NCBI GenBank assembly: GCA_021780055.1
Contig: JAJXZM010000257.1
Span: 1 to 6,245, forward strand
Reading direction: 5' to 3'
DNA length: 6,245 nt
Source of the DNA: Acidobacteriota bacterium
GTDB taxonomy: Bacteria > Acidobacteriota > Terriglobia > UBA7540
The notes under the pieces are model-generated. The model saw only the letters and a list, made by a program, of their open reading frames with translations, ran no database searches and had not been told where the DNA came from. Position numbers and translations under genes: made by a program. Below are positions 1 to 5,183 of this stretch, piece by piece; position 1 is the stretch's first letter, and each line of letters begins with the position of its first letter.

Positions 1-1
1 C

Positions 2-487
2 TGCAAAGTCGAGGTCCTGATACCGGATTTTCGCGGATCGGATGAAGCCCTTGCCACCGTGCTCAAGGCTCGGCCGGACATCCTGAACCACAATATTGAA
101 ACCGTTCCGCGGATGTATCCTGTGGCTCGGCGCGGTTCGCGCTATGAGCGGTCCCTTCGGCTGCTGGAGCATTCGCGCGAAATCGATCCCGCCATTCCCA
201 CAAAGTCCGGCATGATGGTGGGCCTGGGTGAAACAATGGAAGAGCTTTTCGGCGTGCTCGCCGACCTTGCCGGGGTCGGCGTGGATATCGTCACCATCGG
301 GCAATACCTGCGGCCCTCGGGCCAGCAGTTGCCGGTGGCTCGCTTCTACACTCCGGAAGAATTCGCAGCGCTGAAGCAGGAAGGTTGGCGGCGCGGTATC
401 CGGCACGTGGAGTCCGGGCCGCTTGTACGCAGTTCCTACCATGCCCACGAACAGTCTTCGTCTCTCGATTCAGAGTTGAAGCAATAA
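2..487 (+). CDS. lipA: Lipoyl synthase (LipA), C-terminal part, 5' end outside window
   Basis: Radical-SAM enzyme that inserts two sulfurs into octanoyl groups on lipoyl domains (pyruvate and 2-oxoglutarate dehydrogenase, glycine cleavage H protein); cytosolic. The frame is open from base 2 and gives 161 residues ending in TAA. It reads through LipA landmarks in family order: VEVLIPDFRG, PDILNHNIETVPRMYP, a Y-x-RSL segment, TKSGMMVGLGET, GVDIVTIGQYLRPS and SGPLVRSSYHA. The RSSYHA motif (428-445) holds the conserved Ser that ligates the auxiliary [4Fe-4S] cluster in studied LipA enzymes. Full LipA is usually about 300 residues, so roughly half is visible; the two cysteine motifs (auxiliary CxxxxCxxxxxC and radical-SAM CxxxCxxC) lie upstream and cannot be checked. 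A GTG at 59 is inside the conserved body and is not the start. The last residues after SYHA are a variable Ser-rich tail. The identification is very secure. Confidence 0.97.
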   Translation, partial: CKVEVLIPDFRGSDEALATVLKARPDILNHNIETVPRMYPVARRGSRYERSLRLLEHSREIDPAIPTKSGMMVGLGETMEELFGVLADLAGVGVDIVTIGQYLRPSGQQLPVARFYTPEEFAALKQEGWRRGIRHVESGPLVRSSYHAHEQSSSLDSELKQ

Positions 488-518
488 GCGAACGATTCTT
501 CTACGGGTAAAGCCATGA

Positions 519-588
519 CACAGAGAGCACAGAGGATTCCCAGTGTTCGCTGAGTTGATCTCTTTCAGGTCACAGAGAACACGGAGAA
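519..588. repeat. Two diverged 18-bp direct repeats of a cacagaga-type intergenic motif
   Basis: Positions 519-536 (cacagagagcacagagga) and 571-588 (cacagagaacacggagaa) match at 15 of 18 bases, 52 bases apart, in the 113-base gap between the convergent lipA and TPR genes. A 7-bp inverted repeat (agcgaac at 487-493, gttcgct at 545-551) brackets the first copy. Similar purine-rich strings recur, from memory, between genes in many large environmental bacterial genomes; their function is not known to me. No stem followed by a T-tract is visible, so I do not call a terminator here. Confidence 0.5.
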
Positions 589-600
589 AAGCAAGAGCGA

Positions 601-1605
601 TTATTGAATCTGTTCGCGCGGATGCCGCAGCTTGAGCGCTTTGCGGGCAGCTTTGTAAAGGGCTTTGCCGGCGACGGTTTCCTTGCCGCGTTCCTGGTTC
701 AAGACCTCGCGATAAAGCGCTTCGCCTTCATGGGCGCGGCCCATGCGGATTTCCAGGCTTCCCACCATCATCGTCCACAAACCGTTGCGCGGGTATTGAC
801 TGCGCAACTCCGTGAAAAGTTCCAGTGACTTTGCAAATTGATTTTCACTGCTGCGGGAATAATCCTTGGCCAGGTAGTAAAGCGCTTCACCGCGCGTCAG
901 TTCGCCGTATTTCGCAGCGTACTCGATCTCCTGAAGGCCCCGCTCACGGCTGCCGCCCGGCAAGCCAATCATCCATCGCAATAGCTTGACGATCGTCGGC
1001 AGGGTATCCACGAAATAGTCGTAAAGTCCCAGCCCTGCGTATGCGTCGCGAAGGTTCCCGTCTTTTTGCACGGCGGTGATCAGGAGCGAGCGCATTTGCT
1101 TGGCAGCGCGCGCGGCGGCAAGGTTGCTTTCCCGCATGGACGCTAGCCTGCCGCGGAGCCCGTACGCCATTCCTTCATAAAGATAATTCCTCGCCACATC
1201 CCGGTTAGCGTTTCTGTTTGCGCGGGCCTTGGCAATAGCAGTATCGACGAGCTTATTGAAATGCGAGTCGTAAGGTGACGAAGAATTGGGGCCAACCTCG
1301 AAAACATCCGGATCGATCAGGTTCCCCGTAGTCAGATAGATTTTCCACCAGACAGCATCCGCTTCCATCAAATAGCCCAGCGCGGAATCAGGATCCTGCG
1401 CCTGGATTTTCTGAAAGACTTCAATAGCCGCGTCGGGGTCACCGTTCATCAAGAGATCGAGCCCCTTCTGGGCCACCTTGACCTGTTCTTCATCTGATGC
1501 TTGCGCGGGAGTCGCAGCACGGGTGGTGATGCCGGCGGCAAACAGGGACAAGAACAGAAAAAACACAAGGCTCATCACTTTCATGCATGTGGAAACTTTC
1601 CTCAT
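601..1605 (-). CDS. Exported TPR-like repeat protein
   Basis: Predicted secreted or periplasmic 334-residue helical-repeat protein of unknown specific role. The chosen ATG (1603-1605) starts a classic signal peptide: basic MRK, hydrophobic core at about 10-26 (MSLVFFLFLSLFAAGI), then candidate cleavage near TRA-A (30/31) or AQA-S (36/37). A GAGG lies 10 bases upstream. An in-frame ATG at 1674 would add 23 polar residues before the signal and has only a badly spaced AAGG. TPR-like helix pairs are visible at about 41-75 (QKGLDLLMNGDPDAAIEVFQ) and 238-305 (ALYYLAKDY, then AKSLELFTELRSQYP and GRAHEGEALYREVL). The middle holds GLGLYDYFVDTLP (191-203) followed by GLPGGSRERGL; this resembles bacterial members of the TPR_39/Iml2-like group, a tentative link from memory. 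It is the last gene of the minus-strand cluster, 72 bases after the Rieske gene. No enzyme motif is seen; a scaffold or binding role is inference. Confidence 0.8.
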   Translation of the reverse strand: MRKVSTCMKVMSLVFFLFLSLFAAGITTRAATPAQASDEEQVKVAQKGLDLLMNGDPDAAIEVFQKIQAQDPDSALGYLMEADAVWWKIYLTTGNLIDPDVFEVGPNSSSPYDSHFNKLVDTAIAKARANRNANRDVARNYLYEGMAYGLRGRLASMRESNLAAARAAKQMRSLLITAVQKDGNLRDAYAGLGLYDYFVDTLPTIVKLLRWMIGLPGGSRERGLQEIEYAAKYGELTRGEALYYLAKDYSRSSENQFAKSLELFTELRSQYPRNGLWTMMVGSLEIRMGRAHEGEALYREVLNQERGKETVAGKALYKAARKALKLRHPREQIQ

Positions 1606-1677
1606 GAACCCGTCGCCTCGGTTGTATGATCTCCTGTTGATCTGGTTCGTTTGGATGCCAAAAACAGAGGACATGCC

Positions 1678-2010
1678 TTATGAGCCTGGCCGCTTAAGCC
1701 AGCCGACCAGAACATCCTGCCCTGCCACGCGGACTTCATAGGCCGAGATGGAGTGTCCACCGGGATGATCGGGCAGACCCGTCCGTACGTCGAAACTCCA
1801 AGCATGCCACGGGCACGTGATCACGCAGCCTTGTAGTTGGCCGCTCGCCAGCGGCCCTCCCATGTGGGGACACACGGCATTCACCGCGTAGAATTGCCCT
1901 TCCACATTGCACAAGGCGATGGGTTTATCGTGAACAACAATGTGCCTCACAGCCCCGACAGGAACATCGGCAACGGTTGCGACTTTAACTAAAGGCGGTC
2001 GTTTGCTCAT
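1678..2010 (-). CDS. Rieske [2Fe-2S] ferredoxin-type protein
   Basis: A 110-residue soluble electron-transfer protein consisting of a single Rieske domain. The cluster ligands are in standard spacing: C47-P-H49, then 16 residues, then C66-P-W-H69 (CxH-x16-CxxH). The surrounding residues NAVCPHMGGPL and GCVITCPWHAWSFDVRTG are typical of the NirD/dioxygenase-ferredoxin branch, not of cytochrome bc Rieske proteins, which carry a membrane anchor and a disulfide pair. No signal peptide or membrane segment is present, so it should act in the cytosol. The ATG sits four bases after the TAG of the upstream membrane protein, which points to translational coupling; the Shine-Dalgarno is weak (GGAT/AGAG). 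No oxygenase or reductase partner is in view, so the electron acceptor is unknown. Domain assignment is secure, the pathway is not. Confidence 0.93.
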   Translation of the reverse strand: MSKRPPLVKVATVADVPVGAVRHIVVHDKPIALCNVEGQFYAVNAVCPHMGGPLASGQLQGCVITCPWHAWSFDVRTGLPDHPGGHSISAYEVRVAGQDVLVGWLKRPGS

Positions 2011-2014
2011 GGCT

Positions 2015-2980
2015 CTAATCCGAACCAGCGGTGGAGGACAAGGAAACCTGCTCGCCCTGCCGCGACTGGAGTAGTCTTCTTCCCAGGACTTTCACCGATT
2101 CAAACATGACGAAACATTCTACAGCAAACGCCGGAAACCCCAGGAATCCGGGCAGTGGCATTTCAAAAATCTTCCACCCTTGAAGGATGGGAAAAATGTA
2201 GAGCCAGCGTGCGGTGGCCCAGTAATTCCAGAACTCCCAAAAGACCCCACACACGAGACCACCCACCATGAAGCTCCAGAAAAGCGCCGAATCGCCCTTT
2301 TCCCAGTCGCGCAGGAGCGATCGGCCTCCCCAGGCGTAATTCAGCGGGTCGAGCAGCAACACAAAGCCCACCCAGACCGGCGCGAACAGGTATTGTCCAA
2401 GGCTCACCGGAACCAGTACAGGCAGGGTGAGAAACAGGGCGCCCACCAGGACCAATACCCCTCGATAAGCCAGGCTGAAATGCGCGTGGCGACGGATGGG
2501 TCGCCTGAAGAGGCCCATCGCCTGAAGCAAATCCGCCGTTTCAAAAATGGCCGGCCAGATGGTGGCGAATGACCACGCATAGCCAAAATTGCGCAGGACA
2601 GGATTTTTCGGAAGGCCCACATAGGTCCAGTTCTGCATCCGCAAATTGTAAGCCTCAAAGATCAGCCAAAGGGGAATGGACGCCAGCGCCAGAAGAAGGA
2701 ACTCTCGTAGCGAATCCGACAGGCGCGAAGATCCTTTCAAGCTGTAAACGGCACCATCGGCCATAAGAATGTAGGCCATCCAGCACAAGGGAGTAAAAAA
2801 AGTGGAGACCCAGCCCACGCGGAGCACGAGCAAAATCTCAAAAAGCGCGAGCATCCCGAGCCCCGCCCAACCCCAGGGGCGGAACTTACCGAACTTTGGT
2901 CTTTTAAAATAACGGAGAACCAGAAACCCAACCGTGACGCCAACAAGAGCCATTCCAACAGGAAGATGCGCGCTGTTCAT
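2015..2980 (-). CDS. Uncharacterised polytopic membrane protein with internal duplication
   Basis: 321 residues, Trp- and aromatic-rich; I do not recognise a named family. About eight or nine hydrophobic segments are visible, roughly at 6-23, 37-56, 58-76, 93-112, 132-156, 172-192, 197-213, 232-256 and 275-297, ending in a short polar cytosol-like tail. Two halves share a pattern: D75-x3-Y79 with a following GxS, E109-x2-N112, W118-x-Y120, P143-A and E147; versus D211-x3-Y215 with GxS, E249-x2-N252, W259-x-Y261, P283-A and E288. E, N and PA are all offset by exactly 140 residues. Paired acidic and Asn residues inside membrane segments suggest a ligand- or ion-handling site, but this is inference. 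ATG 2978-2980 has GAGG four bases upstream. It is the first gene of the minus-strand cluster with the Rieske and TPR genes. A lycopene-cyclase-like fold was considered but no PxExxxF motif fits. Confidence 0.85.
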   Translation of the reverse strand: MNSAHLPVGMALVGVTVGFLVLRYFKRPKFGKFRPWGWAGLGMLALFEILLVLRVGWVSTFFTPLCWMAYILMADGAVYSLKGSSRLSDSLREFLLLALASIPLWLIFEAYNLRMQNWTYVGLPKNPVLRNFGYAWSFATIWPAIFETADLLQAMGLFRRPIRRHAHFSLAYRGVLVLVGALFLTLPVLVPVSLGQYLFAPVWVGFVLLLDPLNYAWGGRSLLRDWEKGDSALFWSFMVGGLVCGVFWEFWNYWATARWLYIFPILQGWKIFEMPLPGFLGFPAFAVECFVMFESVKVLGRRLLQSRQGEQVSLSSTAGSD

Positions 2981-3012
2981 AGCACCTCAATTCAACAATG
3001 CCGGCTACCAGC

Positions 3013-3041
3013 AGAATATCGGGCACGGGCGGCGATTGCAA
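3013..3041 (-). promoter_or_regulatory. Weak candidate promoter for the minus-strand cluster
   Basis: Read on the minus strand, TTGCAA (3036-3041) and TATTCT (3013-3018) are 17 bases apart, each matching the sigma-70 consensus at four of six positions, about 32 bases before the membrane-protein ATG. The -35 element lies inside a perfect 10-bp palindrome, gattgcaatc (3034-3043), which could be an operator. Both assignments rest on pattern only. Confidence 0.25.
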
Positions 3042-3137
3042 TCAACGTGAACAAGAGTGGATAAGAGCAAGGGGAAACAATTGGCCCGCATATCGCCCCA
3101 ATGACCGCACATGTTGGTTTCAAAACCGCCGCCATTG

Positions 3138-3167
3138 TTGTCCGGCTCCGGCGCGGCGTTGTATCAT
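3138..3167 (+). promoter_or_regulatory. Candidate sigma-70 promoter for citrate synthase
   Basis: TTGTCC (3138-3143, four of six) and TATCAT (3162-3167, five of six) are separated by 18 bases and lie about 60 bases before the citrate synthase ATG. The position inside the open frame that extends 5' of that ATG supports the shorter protein start. Confidence 0.42.
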
Positions 3168-3230
3168 ATTTGCGCACCCAGCAACTCCGGGGCGTTCCCA
3201 GCTTACAAACGAAAGAAAGGAAGTGTTCGG

Positions 3231-4352
3231 ATGGCGGAAGTGAAAACAGGACTGCAGAATGTTGTGATCGCAACGTCGGAAATTTGCTCGATCGACGGCC
3301 AGCAAGGTAGGTTGATTTATCGAGGCTATGAAATTGGCGACCTCGCACGACATTCCACCTTTGAGGAAGTGGTTTATCTCTTGTGGTACGGCCGCCTGCC
3401 CAGGCAAGCAGAACTCGACGATCTCAAAAAGCGGTTTGCTGCAAACCGCCCCGTGGCGCCTGATGTCCTGAATCTGCTTAAGAGCCTGCCTCGCGCCCAT
3501 CATCCGATGGAAACGCTGCGAACAGCCATCTCGTCGCTTTCCCTTTACGATTCAGAATCGGAAGACATGTCCGAAGAGGCTAACCGCCGAAAGGCTCTGC
3601 GACTGACCGCCCAGATGGGAACCATCGTGGCCGCATACGCGCGGATCCGAGAAGGCAAAGAGCCGGTTGCGCCAGAACCCAGCCTGGGCCACGCAGCGAA
3701 CTTCCTTTACATGCTGACCGGTGAAAATCCCAGAGAGAAGGACGCCCGCTGGTTTGACATTGCGCTCATTCTGCATGCCGACCACAGCTTTAACGCATCC
3801 ACATTTGCCGCGCGCGTGACGGCGTCCACCCTGTCGGACATGCATTCCTCCATCACTTCGGCCATCGGAGCGCTGAAAGGCCCTCTGCACGGCGGCGCAA
3901 ACGAGCGCGTGATGAGGATGCTGCTCGAAATCGGCAGTGTGGACAAGGCCGAGGATTACGTTCGCAGCCTGCTGGCCCGCCGCGAGAAGGTGATGGGCTT
4001 TGGCCATCGCGTCTATCGCACGCGTGACCCGCGCGCCACCGTGCTGGAGAAGATGTCCGAAGAACTAGGCCGCAGCACTGGCCAGATGAAATGGTTTGAG
4101 ATGTCGCAGCGGATTGAAAATTTTATGATTCGCGAAAAAGGCATCAATGCCAATGTCGATTTCTATTCGGCATCTTCCTATTACGTCCTGGGGATTCCCG
4201 TAGACCTTTACACGCTGATTTTTGCCCTCAGCCGCGTCTCCGGCTGGACCGCGCACGTGCTTGAACAGTATGCTGAAAATAAGCTCATTCGGCCGCTCGC
4301 GGAGTACACCGGCCCCACAGACCTGAATTACATTCCCATCGATCAACGGTAA
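3231..4352 (+). CDS. Citrate synthase (short bacterial/archaeal-type, possibly 2-methylcitrate synthase)
   Basis: Condenses acetyl-CoA with oxaloacetate to citrate, the entry reaction of the TCA cycle; cytosolic, probably a homodimer as in other short (about 370-390 residue) citrate synthases. The protein has 373 residues and the full set of active-site blocks: LHADHSFNAST (181-191), GPLHGGANE with catalytic His220, MGFGHRVYRTRDPRA with His259, NVDFYSA with catalytic Asp310, and arginine-bearing SRVSGWTAHVLEQ and IRPLAEY near the C-terminus. The N-terminus TSEICSIDGQQGRLIYRGYEIGDL is typical. The ATG has AAGGA nine bases upstream; the frame is open a further 40 codons but that extension is proline-rich, unlike the family, and overlaps the promoter candidate. 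2-Methylcitrate synthase (prpC) shares these motifs; no prpB, prpD or other methylcitrate-cycle gene is nearby, so a primary citrate synthase is more likely. No symbol is given because gltA, citZ and prpC cannot be told apart here. Confidence 0.96.
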   Translation: MAEVKTGLQNVVIATSEICSIDGQQGRLIYRGYEIGDLARHSTFEEVVYLLWYGRLPRQAELDDLKKRFAANRPVAPDVLNLLKSLPRAHHPMETLRTAISSLSLYDSESEDMSEEANRRKALRLTAQMGTIVAAYARIREGKEPVAPEPSLGHAANFLYMLTGENPREKDARWFDIALILHADHSFNASTFAARVTASTLSDMHSSITSAIGALKGPLHGGANERVMRMLLEIGSVDKAEDYVRSLLARREKVMGFGHRVYRTRDPRATVLEKMSEELGRSTGQMKWFEMSQRIENFMIREKGINANVDFYSASSYYVLGIPVDLYTLIFALSRVSGWTAHVLEQYAENKLIRPLAEYTGPTDLNYIPIDQR

Positions 4353-4356
4353 CATT

Positions 4357-4388
4357 GCGGTTACATGCCGGCCGGACCATCCGCTTTT
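4357..4388 (+). terminator. Weak possible terminator after citrate synthase
   Basis: A short GC stem, gcgg (4357-4360) with ccgc (4381-4384), can extend by atg/cat across a bulge. It is followed directly by four T (4385-4388), five bases after the stop codon. The stem is imperfect and the T-run short. Confidence 0.25.
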
Positions 4389-4415
4389 CGTACAGTAAGG
4401 TGTGTAAAGCGCCCC

Positions 4416-4447
4416 TGTGTATCCGTTGAGTAAGAAACTCAAACACA
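4416..4447. repeat. Bulged stem-loop
   Basis: tgtgt (4416-4420) pairs with acaca (4443-4447), a five-base bulge follows on the 5' side, then ttgagt (4426-4431) pairs with actcaa (4437-4442) around the loop aagaa: 11 paired positions in all. No T-tract follows, so it is not a standard terminator. Confidence 0.45.
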
Positions 4448-4482
4448 TAATTAGCAGGTGATCGCCGCGCGCTCTGTGTTGT

Positions 4483-4508
4483 TTGCATCCTGGCTTCTAA
4501 GGATGCAA
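4483..4508. repeat. Perfect 8-bp stem-loop
   Basis: ttgcatcc (4483-4490) and ggatgcaa (4501-4508) are exact reverse complements around a 10-base loop. The overlapping pair tttgcat (4482-4488) and atgcaaa (4508-4514) offers an alternative stem. No T-run follows. Confidence 0.5.
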
Positions 4509-4531
4509 TGCAAAGCAACCGTGGGGTCTTG

Positions 4532-4579
4532 ATTGGAGCACCGTAGATTGCTACTCCAATGCCTTGCAGCATCGTGCTG
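4532..4579. repeat. Two adjacent stem-loops
   Basis: attggag (4532-4538) pairs with ctccaat (4554-4560) around a 15-base loop. Seven bases later cagca (4567-4571) pairs with tgctg (4575-4579) around the triloop tcg. Confidence 0.4.
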
Positions 4580-4633
4580 GGCCTTGGTAATTCTAGGAGA
4601 ATGCGGCAACATACCCTCAACCGTGCGCGTTTG

Positions 4634-4642
4634 TGATATATT
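4634..4642 (+). promoter_or_regulatory. Extended -10 promoter candidate for yqeY
   Basis: TGA directly before TATATT (4637-4642, five of six to TATAAT) gives the TGn extended -10 form, which can work without a good -35 box; none is seen at the right distance. It sits about 30 bases before the yqeY ATG. Downstream, AAAGGA (4659-4664) is a strong ribosome binding site eight bases from the ATG. Confidence 0.45.
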
Positions 4643-4672
4643 CGCCGGGAGTTCTCATAAAGGATTCTATTA

Positions 4673-5122
4673 ATGACGTTAGCGGAAAAAGTGGAAAAAG
4701 ATCTGGTAGCGGCTATGAAGGCCCGGGAGGAGCTTCGGCTCTCCGTGCTGCGTATGGCCAAAACCGCCCTCAAGAACAAGCAGGTTGAACTCGGCAAGCC
4801 GCTCAGTGACGACCAGGCTGTGGCCGTGCTGCGGACGCTGGTGAAGCAGCGGCGCGATTCCGTGGAGCAGTTCCGCAAGGGCGGTCGCGAAGACCTGGCC
4901 ACCAAAGAGGAAGCGGAGACGGAAATTCTGCAGGCCTACCTGCCCGCTGAGGCTAGCGAGGAAGAAATCAGCGCCGCAATCGCTGCGGCCATTCTAGAGA
5001 CCGGCGCTTCCGGGCCACAGGACCTGGGCAAAGTCATGAAAGCCGCCATCCAAAAACTGGCGGGCAAGAACGCTGACGGCAAGCGCGTCAACCAGGTGGC
5101 TCGCGCTAAACTGGGCGGGTAG
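4673..5122 (+). CDS. yqeY: GatB/YqeY domain-containing protein
   Basis: 149 residues, the usual length for stand-alone YqeY proteins. The family pattern is clear: an N-terminal helical part (about 1-95) with LAEKVEKDLVAAMKAREELRLSVLRM, VLRTLVKQRRDSVEQFRKGGREDL and EEAETEILQAYLP, then a small C-terminal helical part (about 96-149) with ETGASGPQDLGKVMKAAIQKLAGKNADGKRVN. The fold is shared with the tRNA-binding tail of the GatB subunit of the Asp/Glu-tRNA amidotransferase, but YqeY proteins lack the kinase/amidase core. Their exact role is unsettled, and a tRNA- or translation-linked function is inferred from the domain. In many genomes yqeY follows rpsU; here it instead has its own leader after a 320-base gap. 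The ATG is supported by a strong Shine-Dalgarno and by the family N-terminus. Confidence 0.95.
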   Translation: MTLAEKVEKDLVAAMKAREELRLSVLRMAKTALKNKQVELGKPLSDDQAVAVLRTLVKQRRDSVEQFRKGGREDLATKEEAETEILQAYLPAEASEEEISAAIAAAILETGASGPQDLGKVMKAAIQKLAGKNADGKRVNQVARAKLGG

Positions 5123-5151
5123 CCTCATCGCCGTGCGGACCACCCTGAGGC
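5122..5151 (+). terminator. Stem-loop at the end of yqeY, weak terminator candidate
   Basis: gcctca (5122-5127, beginning in the stop codon) and tgaggc (5146-5151) are exact reverse complements around an 18-base loop that contains a smaller ccg/cgg pair. Only a ccttt run follows at 5156-5160, so termination would be partial at best. It lies in the 61-base gap before the OPT transporter gene. Confidence 0.25.
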
Positions 5152-5183
5152 ACATCCTTTCTGAAATGTTGTGGACGTGAATC

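Larger units (their letters stand above)
4353..4672. other. 320-base non-coding gap rich in inverted repeats
   Basis: No convincing gene lies between citrate synthase and yqeY. The stretch contains at least four small stem-loops spread over about 165 bases (listed separately), then a promoter-like extended -10 box and a strong Shine-Dalgarno for yqeY. A 206-residue minus-strand frame crosses it, but that frame also runs through yqeY and is Arg/Ser-rich shadow. I do not recognise a known RNA family or a tRNA. Confidence 0.5.

Noticed and set aside
1606..1674. Upstream ATG of the TPR-like protein giving 357 residues
   Set aside because: It would bury the signal peptide behind 23 polar residues and lacks a well-spaced ribosome site; the start at 1605 is preferred.
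2180..2572. 130-residue plus-strand frame inside the membrane protein gene
   Set aside because: Strongly polar, Pro/His/Gln-rich shadow of a hydrophobic protein on the other strand.
2992..3503. Minus-strand frames over the divergent promoter and citrate synthase start (2992-3348, 3120-3503)
   Set aside because: No family resemblance, low-quality composition, and overlap with a secure gene start on the plus strand.
3552..4007. 151-residue minus-strand open frame inside citrate synthase
   Set aside because: It lies wholly within the conserved active-site region of a certain gene; its His/Gly/Gln-rich composition is that of a reverse-strand shadow.
4472..4480. ctctgtgtt as a third copy of the 519-588 repeat on the opposite strand
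   Set aside because: Only a short match with no second half; too little to separate from chance.
4532..4560. Possible tRNA in the citrate synthase-yqeY gap
   Set aside because: The 7-bp stem encloses only 15 bases; there is no cloverleaf, no GTTCRANNC T-loop and no space for the arms.
4285..4905. 206-residue minus-strand open frame crossing the citrate synthase end, the gap and yqeY
   Set aside because: It overlaps two clear genes on the other strand, is Arg/Ser/Thr-rich like an antisense shadow, and has no recognisable motif.
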